Positions 46,691-57,720 of a stretch of DNA of 64,000 nt are shown here, piece by piece. Every line of letters begins with the position of its first letter. Position 1 is the stretch's first letter. The stretch is from the NCBI GenBank assembly GCA_964035755.1, contig CAXIVR010000001.1:85033709-85097708 (forward strand). Direction: 5' to 3'. The position numbers were made by a program, and so were the translations under genes. Source of the DNA: Teleogryllus oceanicus (taxonomy: Eukaryota; Arthropoda; Insecta; Orthoptera; Gryllidae). The notes under the pieces were generated by a model that worked only from the letters and a program-made list of their open reading frames with translations, had not been told where the DNA came from and ran no database searches.

Positions 46691-47404
46691 GTGCACTGAA
46701 ACATGTCCAGATCCATTTTGCCCGCTTGCGACCATTCCCAGCCCCCTACCACAAGAATGTGAATGCTGTCTTATCGCTAGTTTGGCGACGGCAATGCAAT
46801 CCTGGTAACTTTTTGAATGCCCTTCGAATTATTACTTTCCTTCCCCAAAATTTCGAATTTTGCCCCGCCATCAATTCATTTGTTCCCGTTGACTCAGCGC
46901 AGCCTTCGTGAGTCATCCCATTCCCGAAGTTATCTCCGTAGTCTTGTCATAAACCCCAAGGGAAATTCCGCAAAATGGGTTTTGGACAATAAGATTTGTG
47001 GAAACGTGTTTTTACCTGAGAACAAACAAGGACTTCTACTTAATCTGCCATTAGTTCTTTCTCGCTTATGTTTCAAAATTCAGTTTGTTTAATCACAAAA
47101 TTCATGACACACTTGTCTTTTTAAACGTGAAAGATACGCCGCTTACGTTTCAACAATCGATAGTGTAGACCAATGATTTGTAGATACTGCAGGTAAGACC
47201 TTCTTACTCTGTTTTTTGATGAAAGAGAAAGTTATGTCAACTGCACGACCCCCCCTCCTTTTTCGACAGAGAGGTTTTATAGGTCCTTTATTTAGTAAAA
47301 GGGGTTTTGCTTGTTTCGATACGTAGTAAAATACTTTCAATATGTGGTGCGGTAAGCCCGTTTGGGGTTCCCGGGACCGAAATAGTATTTTTCGCTTGGG
47401 GGCC
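46691..47404. other. No feature recognised
   Basis: Mixed composition with chance frames. Confidence 0.3.
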
Positions 47405-47700
47405 TGGCTGGGCCGTCCGTCCGCCCGTCCGTCCTCCGTCCGTCCGTCCGTCCGTCCGTCCGTCCGTCCGTCCGTCCGTATGTCCATTCGCCCGCCCGCC
47501 CGCCGGCCGGTCCGCCCGCCCGCCCGCCCGCCCGTCCGTCCCCGTCCGTCCGTCCGTCCTTCCCTTCCCCTCCGTCCATCCGTCCGTCTGTCCATCCATC
47601 CATCCATCCATCCGTTTTTCGTCCATCCGTTTATCCATCCATCCGTTAATCCGTCCATTTGTCCATCCGCCCGTCCATCTATCTGTCTATCCATCCAACA
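47405..47700. repeat. Compound tetranucleotide array (CCGT/CCGC/CCAT)n
   Basis: Blocks of CCGT (about 47430-47480), CCGC (about 47490-47535), CCGT again, then CCAT (about 47592-47612) and mixed CCGT/CCAT to 47700. All frames on both strands are open through it, which makes Arg-Pro-Ser or Asp-Gly-Arg-Thr translations without meaning. Confidence 0.95.
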
Positions 47701-47972
47701 TCAGTGGTGTCCATGATTCCACACATGACATTCACGACCTTCACTGGTTTGGTGAGTGATGAGTGTGCAAGGAGTTAGTGGTCGCGCATGTGACGGAGCA
47801 GGATGCATAAAACACGCAAAACGATCGGTACATAGGACAATTGTGATTCTATTCGCATCATATCAAAAGTAAATATAGTATTATGTATAAAATTTGCCCA
47901 CCTAGGGAGTACACGATCTTGTCGTTGGTGTTGGAGCTTGAGTATCCCCGTGACCCGGAGAGCTATGCTGGC
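47701..47972. other. No feature recognised
   Basis: Unique-looking DNA between the tetranucleotide array and the VNTR retroposon. Confidence 0.3.
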
Positions 47973-48300
47973 GGTATTTATTTATTTGTTATTTTACGTC
48001 AAAAAACAGTTAAAAACTGCGTATGACGGGTATTGGGGAAAAATGAATTGTGTGCACATTTTCAAAAATTTTGTAAACCCCACACTAAGTCATATACTAC
48101 TTTAAATTTTTAATTTTTAAAGGGGGAAAAAAAAAAACTCCCATGTAATAAAACTAAAGGGGGTAAATAAGCAATAAATTTTTAATTTTGAAAGGGGGAA
48201 AAAAAACTTTCCCCTGTAATAAAATCTATTTTTTAAGGGTAAATAAGCAATAAATTTTTTAATTTTTTAAAGGGGGGGCTGGTGGACCTCCCTTTTGAAC
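47973..48300 (-). mobile_element. VNTR retroposon 3' half (two VNTR units)
   Basis: TATTTATTTATTTGTTATTT at the left is the tail. ACTGCGTATGACGGG and CACACTAAGTCATATACTAC follow, then two VNTR units with CCATGTAATAAAA (about 48138) and CCTGTAATAAAATCTATT (about 48210). The 5' half is absent. Confidence 0.75.
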
Positions 48301-48429
48301 AGGTCAAAATAGGGATCAGTTAAAAAGTACCCCCAAAAAGGACCTCAGGCAGCAGCTTCGACGAAGAAGAGAATCTTTAAGAAGACGAAGATAGCAGACG
48401 ACGAACTTCAAAGAGCAGATCAGGGTTGT

Positions 48430-48870
48430 AAGTAGAAATGCAACTAATCTATGAGACTCACCCTAAACAGAGTCAGCAAGTTGGGAGGCTGAAATGTGAT
48501 AGCCCCACCTCCCAACTATATGTGCATGACCCTCGAAAGGAAAAATCAACCATGTACTTTCTTACAAAAACCGACGAATCTATCAGACGACTTACAGGTT
48601 TAAGAATGAAAAAGATTAAATCGGTTAAAAAGAAAGGGGAATAAAAATTGTCAATGTAACAGAAACAAAGACAAAATTAAAAGGAACAAAAATATTATAC
48701 AATTACATAATGGTTTTAGCGGAATAGAATAAAATATTAGAGCTAAAGCAGGGGAAATTATATAGCTATACCCGCATAAATGAAAGAATTTTAATAGTCC
48801 GAATAAAACTTGCTACAGGCTAACAATAATTGGCGTATATGCACCAGATGAGTAGAAAAATGGGTATTTA
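48430..48870 (+). pseudogene. LINE endonuclease fragment, plus strand
   Basis: Frame-shifted plus translation gives TKLKGTKILYNYIMV and then LYSYTRINERILIVRIKL, followed by GVYAPDE in a neighbouring frame (consensus IIGVYAPDEG). This is the middle of an AP-endonuclease domain as found in the LINE family whose RT lies at 51690-52660. A 68-codon frame at 48438-48644, encoding the upstream part, has no motif I know. The match ends abruptly near 48870, where minus-strand Jockey sequence begins. Confidence 0.6.
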
Positions 48871-48879
48871 GGGAAAAAT

Positions 48880-49207
48880 GATGATATTATGAAGGATAAT
48901 ATCATCATTCTCATCTAGCCAATCCTCAATAATTAAACCTCTACGATCTGTACTAAAAGATCCCCACAGTAAGCTGTTGGAATTAAAATCTCCCAGGATG
49001 ATAAGTGGTTTAGGGAGATGCTTAACAATGTCATCACGTGCAGTGATATGTATGTCTGGGCTGTAAGGTAAATATAAGTTGCAAATAGCAACAGTGAAAT
49101 TAATTTTAATTCTAATTGCAGTTGCTTCTAGTTGCGTTTGAAAACGAACATCATGTAGAAAAAATTTTGGTTTAGTGTAAGTTGCAACGCCACCCCTGGC
49201 AATGTTG
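48880..49207 (-). pseudogene. Endonuclease C-terminal part, best preserved LINE fragment
   Basis: About 108 codons read open without a stop on the minus strand and lack a start codon. GDFNSNSLLWGS holds the conserved Asp and Asn of the AP-endonuclease catalytic core, and RGGVATYTK lies near its start. Good preservation suggests this Jockey family was active more recently than the copies at 6.9 and 53.3 kb. Confidence 0.85.
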
Positions 49208-49211
49208 GGAA

Positions 49212-49830
49212 ATTTTTTCTATTTATTTATTTTTTTATTTTACGTCAAAAAAAAAGTTAAAACTGCGTATGACGTGTTATGGGGAAAAATGAATTGTGAC
49301 AATTTTTAAAAAATTTTGTGATCCCTACACTAAAATCATATACTACTTAAATTTTAATTTTTGAAAGGGGGAAAAAAAAATAAAACTCCCTGTAATAAAA
49401 TCTATTTTCAAGGATAAAAAGCAATAAATTTTGAATTTTGAAAGGAAGTTAAAACCCCCTGTAATAAAATCTATTTTTTAAGGATTCAAGCAATAAATTT
49501 TTAAATTTTTTAAAGGAGAAAAAAAACAAAAAACTCCCATGTAATAAAAAACTATTTTTCAAGGATAAACAAGCAATAAATTTTGAAAAAAGGGAGAAAA
49601 AAAACAAAAAAAACCTCCCAGGTAATAAAATCTATATTCAAAGATAAATAAGCAATAAATTTGGGTCTTATTACTTCCTGCCGCGACAAAGGAAACGATA
49701 ATTTGAATAATTGTATTTCCCACTGAATTCTAGAAGACGTACAGAAAATGAAGTTACATTTATGTCCCGGAAAACAAAGGGGGCCCTCTCAGCATTTGCT
49801 CAATGGATCAATATGAGAAGCTTGATGAAG
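49212..49830 (-). mobile_element. VNTR retroposon, longest copy (four VNTR units)
   Basis: Tail TATTTATTTATTTTTTTATT at the left; CTGCGTATGACGTGTTATGG; TGTGATCCCTACACTAAAAT. Four units, each with a GTAATAAAA core then AAGGAT and AGCAATAAATTT, lie at about 49387, 49457, 49536 and 49616. ATTACTTCCTGCCGCGACAA, TTCCCACTGAATTCTAGAAG and CAGCATTTGCTCAATGGATC follow. It covers nearly the whole family consensus. The insertion splits the Jockey endonuclease. Confidence 0.85.
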
Positions 49831-50011
49831 AGTTTTCTTGCAAATAATTGCAATTCCATTAAATAATATTACAAAATGTAGATATGCATTGAGCCACAAT
49901 TTTGAAATTTAAAGTTTGTTTCTTGAAAGCAGATTATTTTTGGTTTAAATTTGCTAATGAGAAGCTTGATGAAGAGTTTTCTTGCAAATAATTGCAATTC
50001 CATTAAATAAT
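49813..50011. repeat. Perfect 55-bp direct duplication
   Basis: Positions 49813-49867 and 49957-50011 are identical over 55 bp, beginning ATGAGAAGCTTGATGAAGAG. Both lie in the endonuclease N-terminal coding part of the Jockey fragment, one directly at the retroposon border. Confidence 0.95.
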
Positions 50012-51689
50012 GTCCTTTGCAATTAGTTTATTTTATATATCTTAAGCAAGACATGCAAGAAGGGAGAGGGTTGGATCACTGCTCTTCTGAATCTTGACCC
50101 TTAGGCTTTACTTTTTCATTCATACCTGCATCAAGTTTTTCGATAATTATCGAGCATCTATTTTTCACACCATGGTTAGGTAAGGTTTGGTGAACAGTAT
50201 TAACATTGTTATTAAAGCTACAAAATCATCTGTGAATTCTCTGGCAATTTTAATGTTAAAATACCCTTTGTTCTGTCAAAGAAACGGGGAGTAAATTTAG
50301 TGGGTTAACATTGGGGGATTCTAAAATAGTTTTTGATTGAAAACCCCGACTAAGTTAACATTTTCCCGAAGAGGTTTTAGCTTTTTTCTTAATTTTGGAG
50401 GGTGGTTGTTGTTTTTGGGTTTTTTTTTCTCCAAGAGTTGTATCATCCATGTCGGGGGTTTTTACCCTTGTCTTTAGTTCTTTTTCGCTTTTCTGATTGG
50501 TTGCTAATCAGTTCTGTATTCGAGCTTACAGTAGATAACAGTCCCTTTAAACTGACGGGGGTTGCAGGAAAAGGGCAACGTCCCTTGAGTTTTTTTTTTG
50601 AAATTTAAATTGGTTTGGCGGGCCGGGTCAACGAGAGGGGGGTGGGTAGAGGGGGGGCTGCCAAGGGCAAGGTTAAAGGGTTAGAACTTTCGTTCACCTT
50701 ATCGCTTTCGGGGAAGCGTACGTTTAAATGCTTTGGGAGAAACATTATTAGAATTATCACAAATCTCATTAGTTGATTTTGTAATAATTACTTCTGTTGG
50801 AAGATGTAGGTTATTGGTTAATTGGGTTACATGAATTTGGGCAGTTTTTAGCTGTGTTGATTTTTACACAAGAACAAATTGGAACATCTGGGGTTACATA
50901 CATTCAATGGGGGGATATTATCTATTAAACCTGAAATTATTCAGGTATTTTATGCTCATCGTCCAGTGAAACAAATGTTTGGCGGCAAAAACTTGAGGAT
51001 GTGGCTGAAGTTGGGGTTGTTAAATCCAGCACGAAGGAAGGTTAACGGTACTACAGTTGTGACGCCGAATGTTAATAATTTTTCTTTAATCACTTCATGT
51101 GGGATACTTGGGCGAACATTTGATAAAATAATTATTTTGTTTAAGAGCGATTAATAGCGTAATGGGGAAAACTTGATTATACACAATATTCGTATATTTA
51201 TACACTACGTCATTTGCGATTTGTTTGATGGATAGGTACACATACAGTCTGTTTTTCAATATTTTTGAAGCAAACTTAAAATGAGAGGGGTTTATTTTAG
51301 TGGATAATTTTTCAATAAATTCTACAATTGGCGTACTATTTGCCGAGTCTATGATTATAGCATTTTCTTTCTAGTGAAATAAAGATTGCATTGTAACTTT
51401 AGCGTAATTATTAGGACTTACTGTTCTGGTCTCCTGAAGATTGATGAACTTGAGAGGCCTCCATGATGGTCACGAAAAAGAAAAATAACTTTTCACTTAT
51501 TTAAACAATATCACTTCACTTAATAACTTCACCTCTACTACGTTTTACATAATACTGACAACCACCGTGTCAGTAGTCGTACGCACAACGTGATTTCGCC
51601 TGGAGCGGATGGAGCGTCTGACCACTTCGGCGGGCCCGAACCGGCCCCCAAACCCATAAGTTATTTTTCAAAAAATTTTCAATAATAGG

Positions 51690-52660
51690 TTAAAAAAAAT
51701 TTTGAATGCTTGGGTTTAAAAGATGAACAAAATGGCTTCAGGAAGGGGAAAACCAAAAAAAAACATAACATAAGAAACCACTAATAGCGAAAAAAGAGAA
51801 TTCACATACGTTTTGTTGACAACGAAAAAGCATTTGATAGAGTTAACAGAATAATATTATGGAATATCATGAAAAATAGAGGATACCCAATAATTTAATA
51901 CATATAATAAAAAGCCTTTATAAAAATACACGAATTATAATTAAAACCGGAACAACAAAAACAGATGCAATCAATATTAATAAAGGACCAAGACAAGGGT
52001 GCACATTATCACCTACTCTATTTAATGTATATATAGATGACATAAGACAATGGAAAAATGAAATAAATTCGGGAATAAAGCTACACACCCACTATAAATG
52101 CAGTAATACTGTTCGCTGATGATCAAATAATTATACAGAAAACAGAAAATGATCTGCAAAAATATATATTCCGCTTAAACCAGATATGTGAGACCTACAA
52201 TTTTAAAATATTTGTTAAAAAGACGAAAGTTATGGCTTTTAAAGAGAAATACTCTATACGCCCAAAATTGGTAAAAATGGTCAGATAATAGAACAGGTGT
52301 CACATTTTAATTTCTTGTCCTGTGACATCAGTTATGAAAGGGGAAAATGATATACAAAATAAACTAAATAAATATCAAATAATGTGTTGAACTATTCATA
52401 GAACTTTAAAAAATAAACAATGAAAGAAATTTCATAAAGTAATAGCAGCACCAACGCTAACATACGGAAGCGAATCATGAAGTCTAACAACAAATGAGCG
52501 ACAACGCGGAAACAACATATACATAGATACATATACATAGATAATACAAGAATAACAAAATCAATATTTTCTTATAAATCTTTAGGAAGACGAGAAATAG
52601 GACTTCGAAGGAAAAGATGGTTGGAGTGAAGACAGAACAGGCTATTAGCGTAATCCCTTA
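51690..52660 (+). pseudogene. LINE reverse transcriptase and C-terminal region, plus strand
   Basis: With frame corrections the plus strand reads DEQNGFRKGK, then NEKAFDRVNRIILWNIMKN (first catalytic Asp region replaced by VDNEKAFD). It continues with KSLYKNTRIIIKTG, GPRQGCTLSPTLFNVYIDD, LFADDQIIIQKTENDL (YADD box, about 52109-52150) and GQIIEQVSHFNFL. The end is GRREIGLRRKRWL near 52584-52622. These are the standard RT blocks in order. Stops and frameshifts break it, and part of the region after RT is lost. It belongs to the same kind of element as the endonuclease at 48430-48870. The clade was not fixed. Confidence 0.8.
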
Positions 52661-53339
52661 CAGTGAATAAGAAATGTACATTTGCTCGTAATGGTAATTA
52701 TTAGAGCCTGGAAGTTTGGCAAAATGCCATTTGTCATTGTTACTATTTTATGTCTTTTAACAATAGAAATCACTTAATTGTACTTTTAGGATTGTTTTAG
52801 TAGATTTTTATTTTGATCTTCCCTATTTTAGCATCAGTTGCCTATTTTGGCCATTTTGTCTTATTTTTTTTTAACTCCTGATGCCTATTTTTGCCTTTTT
52901 CCTCATTATTTCGCTGTTTTTCTCCTCGCACCGATCACGATCAATTTGGATACCTAGCGTTGGATACAATGGCAAGCCTGGACAACTCAAAGCCCAGGTA
53001 GTGTTTTGTCTTTCTGCGGAAGCAGACCCTATGATAAAAATCTGAATGAAAAAGAAAGATGATACCAATCAAGATATTTTATTTTTTCATATATGCCACA
53101 GGCTTTATTCACTCACGAGCCATTCTACTTTCGAGTATGACTACCTATCCTTTTGCGGAAAGCTCCCTCTATATGATATACCCTTTTCAGTGTTGGCGAT
53201 AACACAGGTTTTTTTTTTATTTTATTATATTTTTCTTAAGTTAAATACATAGGTAGTTATTTGAACTTTACATAAGTAATTTTTATTACTTACTCACTAA
53301 CTTATTCTAAACATACATACTATACAATAGGGAGGTTAC
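52661..53339. other. T-rich DNA, nothing recognised
   Basis: Chance frames only. Confidence 0.35.
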
Positions 53340-53559
53340 CCACTATGGGTCCTCTAATCTGGTTTTTATTTGGAATTTGGTTTTAAAGATATGGAAAGGG
53401 GATTTATTATGAAAATCTGGTTTTATGGGTTGGATGTTTTTGGGAAACTAATTTGGTGAGTGCTGGGGTCTGGTTGTTATGATAGAAAATTTTTAGCAAA
53501 GTATATGATTTTATGATCTAATAATGCAATGTTGAATTTCCTTTTGGAGTTGATTTTTG

Positions 53560-54004
53560 TAATGAAACATTGTTGGGTTTTGGTTCTCAGGATTTGGTTT
53601 GGATTACTTGGGTTTTCGAATATTTGTTTTGGGGGTGTCAATCCATACGGGGCAGGCGTGTGATTAAAAGGGCTTATTATGGTTTTTATATTGCTATGGC
53701 GGTATTTTGTTGTAGGGAACCGTTCGTTTATTATTTTTTTTTAACTGATTTTTTGCCCTTTGGGTTGCATTATCTATGTTTCAATATGATCGGCCAATTT
53801 AATTTTGAGTCGAAAATAAAATCCCTTTTTTTAATTGGGTTTTTTTGAGGGTCAAGCAAATTTTTCCTTTTTTCTAAAAAAATAAAATAAAGGGGAATTC
53901 TAATTAGTTGTTAATTGGGAAGGGGGGATATGGTCTAAGTGAGAATATTTTTGCTGCTGTTTTGGTGGGGTTTAGCTGAATTTTGTATTTCGCGGCCCAG
54001 CTAT

Positions 54005-54073
<69 letters not shown>

Positions 54074-54610
54074 TTTTGTGTTTTTGGTTTCTTTAAAATC
54101 TGCTAGTGAGTTGCCAGAAAAGTATAATGCCGTGTCGTCCGGAATTGTGCTAAATGGATGTTTTTTATTTGGGAATGGCTTACATACCCGATTAAACAAC
54201 GTTGGGGATAAAAAGGGAACCAGGGGAATCCTGCTTTTATGCATCGGGGTTAGAGAGGGGGGCTTTGACATTGACGGGAAGGTTTATTGCTTAAAAATGT
54301 GTTAATGTTTGTGTGTAGGAAAAAAAGTGTGCCTATTTGGGGGAGTTTAAAACTGGAGAGCTTTGTGCCATGTGTGATCAAATGCCTGTGCTACATCTAA
54401 AAAGGGTGCTATGGTATAGTATTTTTTATTGGAAGGCTATAGATGTGTTCTGGGTAAACTTTTAAAAGTTGATGTAGCGTAGATATTTTCTCTGTGAAAC
54501 TTTGGAACGAACTATATGTTGGGGATTGAGTTAGTTGCTTTATGGTGATGTTATAGTCTACGTAGAAATACTTTTTCAAACATTTTTTGGGGGCAAGTTA
54601 GAAGCTAATA
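53560..54610 (-). pseudogene. Reverse transcriptase of the 53.3-kb LINE, interrupted by (TG)n
   Basis: Minus translations in order: LPKMFEKVFLRRL-like block near 54570, a FLDVAQAFDHTWHKAL-like block near 54400 (first catalytic Asp), and IPLVPFLSPTLFN near 54230 (consensus IPQGSLLSPTLFN). PDDTALYFSGNSLADFKE follows near 54140 (YADD box, Tyr-Ala changed to Ile-Pro). A (TG)n tract at 54008-54072 interrupts the frame. Beyond it ACPVWIDTPKTNIRKPK near 53640 matches the ACPVW...KT-I-KLQ block that follows RT in Jockey elements. Confidence 0.8.
54008..54072. repeat. (TG)n microsatellite inside the LINE
   Basis: About 32 uninterrupted units between the YADD-box region and the post-RT block. Confidence 0.98.
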
Positions 54611-57600
54611 GGGGGATAGCTATTTTTTTGTTTTTTTTTTTTTTTTTGCTATGAGTTTCTATTGCAGCTTTCCATGAATTGGGGGAAAAAGGGGGGTTCT
54701 GAAGCAAAAAAAAAATACATTATTTAAGTAGGCTTTTTGCAGATATTGGGGAGGATTCTTATAGTCATGTTAGTGATGTTTTCATGTTCTTGCTTTTTTT
54801 TTGGGGAGGTTTTAATATTTTTTTAAATTTTTATGGGGAAAAAAGAAATTTAAAAATTATGGTGTGGGGGCATGGTATGTTTTTCTACTTTCAATGATTT
54901 TGTTATGTTTTAGGGGGGGAGTTGGGGTTATTAACTGCGAAAATTGTTTTTAAAAATTTGGTGAAAATTCTTCGCTTTTTTAAAATGATGAGGGGCTTTT
55001 CCCGTGGGTGTATTTAGTAGGGGAAATTTTGGTTTTTTTTTCTTTGGAAATTTTTTTTGTGAATTGCCATATAAATTATTTCTGCTGCTTAATGAGTTTA
55101 TAAAATTTGGAATTGTTTTAAATTTTTGGGGGTTTTTATAAGTCTTTTTTTATTGTTAAAAAAAATTATAAAACCCCACAATAATCAACAATTCCCAAAA
55201 TTGGCTATTACGTTTGGGGTTTTTTCTTTATTTGGGGTTTCTGAGTTTATACCACAGTCTTCTCGTTTTATTTTTTTAAATTTTTTTTGCATATATTATG
55301 TCGGGAGGAAGTTTTTATGATTTTTTTTTGTTTTGTTTTCAGTAGTGAATTTAAGCCCAATATAGATTTTTTACAAAAATTGAATTAATGTTGTTACGAT
55401 CTGATCTATTTCGAGAAGACTGTTGGTTTTTTTCTGGGTATTGATTGTTTGATTATCTCTGGGAAATTTTTTTCCCGTTTATTTTAAGTGTATTTGGTGA
55501 TGGTATTGGAAACGTGATGTGGTGTTGTTTTATTTAAACAAGAATAATTGTGATCAGAATCAAATTCCAAAAGATTACTGATGAGAAAAAATTATTGTTG
55601 GTATTTTATTTAAATGTCTAGTATATCAGGTTTTTCATATTCGATCTAGTGGAAAAAAGTTGGTTCACTGGGGATATTATTTTAAGATTTGATTTTTATT
55701 ATTTGTGTTTTTATTTTACCCAAGATTTTTTTTTGGCATCCCAAATTTGGGTGTTTGACGTTGATATCCCCCTAAAAATTTTTAACTTTTTTTGTTAGGA
55801 TGAATAAATTTGTATGTTAGTTTCTCTTTTGATAGTTGGGGGTTTGTAAGCAAAATTTACTTTCCATACGTTAAAAATTTTTAAAATTACTTTTATTGGG
55901 GGTTTTTGGTTTTTCCCAAACCCGATTGGGTTTTATGTTATTTGGAAAAAATTATTTGGGGGTTTTTTTAAAAATTTATTGTTTTTTTTGGAACCTCTTT
56001 TTTTTCCCCCTTTGGTTTTGCCTTTTTTCCTGGATAATTTTTTTTAATTAAATTTTAATTAAGGGGTTACTTTTTAAAAATTGGGGTTTTTTCAGTTTTT
56101 TAAATTTTTTGATTTTTAATTGGGTTTCCCAGGGTTTAGTAAGAAATTTTATTTTTATTGATTTTTGTTAAAATTTTTTTTCTTTGTTTTTTAAAATTTT
56201 AAATTAAAATTTTACGACGGGTAAAAAGTTGTTGGTTTTTTTAAATTTTTTAAGGGGGCCGGGGGCCTTTTTAATTGGTTAATTTTTTATTAAATTGTAT
56301 TAATAAATTTTTTAAAAATTATTTTATTTGTGTGGAAAATTTGGAAAAAAATTTGGGTTTTAAGAAAGAATAAAGGGGTAAATTTGATTAAAAGGGATTG
56401 GGTTTTTGCGAGACCTGTGATTATTTCCCTCCAGGGAATTTTGTCGGGGGTGGGAAAGGGGGAAAAATTTTAGTCGGAGATAAGGAAAATATTCTGGGAG
56501 GTTGGGCTGCAGAACCCGGGGGAAATGGACTTTTGATTGATTGGGGGGGGGTGGAGGGGGAGAGGGGTTGCCAGTATTTCTATTAATTTTATTTAAATTT
56601 TGGGTTTTTTTGTTTTACTTCCCTTTTAGTAACTACAAGTTGAGTTCCTTACATCAGGCTTTGGCTACCGAGACAATTCCCCCCGGGGGTTTTTGGTTTT
56701 CTTTTTACACTGCACTGAATAAATGTGGGACAAAAACACACTTGATTGGCTAGTTAACAGTTATTTTTGTATTTTCCGGGGAGTCCAAAACCAAACATCG
56801 TTGACATTGAATGGGACCTTTTTGGTTTTTCCCTTTTTTTGAATCACTGATGGTTGCATATTTGGTTTTTTTTGGTATAGTTTCGGGGTTTCCCGTGCCG
56901 TTGAAATTTGGGCTGCGACCACTGGGGTTTTCGACCACTGGCCTTCTTTTTTTAATTTACGGGTATTTAACACTGAAGGGTGGCGCTGTTTTGGTCTAAA
57001 ATTGTCCCGTTAAATATAGATTGATGAAGGTTTTCGAACACAATGGGGTAATTTTTTTTGGCGGGTCCATGTATGATGGAATTTACGTTGTATGTGTATA
57101 TAATCTAATTTTCCGAAAATCTGGGGCTTTTTTCACTGATCGTTATCTTATTGTAATTTTTTTAAATTTTTTACGAAAATTGGGTAACATTGGTTCCGAG
57201 TTCTATTGTAAAAATTGAGGTTATTTTTTTTCTGCAACATTAGGAGGGAAATTTTTTTATTGAAGTTTGCTGTTCACCCGAGGGAACATTTTATTTTAAA
57301 ACGTTTTTTCCCCGAGATGTTGGGGGTAATATTTCAAGTTCAATAAAACCCGTTTCCCATTAGAACTCCCTAACTGTATTCTATATCACTAGCTGGATTT
57401 ATACCGTCTGCCCGGGACCCGGGAAAAGAATCTTTTGGGATTTTTGGGGATTATAATGTTGTCACTGAATAACCTCTTTTTTGGGTTGCTTCCGTGTTGA
57501 ATCAGGGGGTTTTAAACGCGGCCAGCCCTTGAGAAATTGGGTTGATGGGCCGCGCTGTCCTCGTTCCGTTGCTGGATCGAGGCTGGGTCGAAGGTTTGAT

Positions 57601-57720
57601 CCATTTTTTCTTCTTCTGATGATGAAGTATTTTGATGCGCAGAACTCAATTTCTGGATTTTATCGGGGCAATCAAAAAAGATAATGGGTAAAGGGCCCGG
57701 TTTTTTTCCCGGCCGGTTGA

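Larger units (their letters stand above)
48878..51640 (-). mobile_element. 5' half of a Jockey-like LINE, split by a retroposon
   Basis: On minus from the right there is an ORF1 RNA-binding region (about 51400-50950), with HFKFASKILKNRLYVYLSIK and then LTFLRAGFNNPNFSHILKF. The endonuclease N-terminus follows at 50010-49870, with SKFKPKIICFQETNFKF carrying the catalytic QE. The endonuclease C-part lies at 49205-48880. The last piece is open for over 100 codons and carries ARGGVATYTKP, NLYLPYSPD, LIILGDFNSNSLLWGSFS and TDRRG. No RT is present, so the copy is 3' truncated. The retroposon at 49212-49830 lies between the two endonuclease pieces. Confidence 0.8.
53340..57720 (-). mobile_element. 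Second long decayed Jockey-like LINE
   Basis: About 4.4 kb with the same G/T-rich plus strand as the 6.9-kb copy. RT blocks lie at 54610-53560 (minus). Positions 55-57.7 kb should hold the endonuclease and ORF1, but these are too degraded to read. The plus-strand frames here (for example 53570-53848) are antisense shadows. The boundaries are approximate. Confidence 0.65.

Noticed and set aside
47143..47759. Frames up to 183 codons across the tetranucleotide array
   Set aside because: Open in all frames of a CCGT/CCAT array. No domain.
53340..57720. A nuclear mitochondrial insertion, suggested by the strand-biased composition
   Set aside because: No mitochondrial protein or rRNA could be read. 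Minus-strand RT motifs explain the bias.
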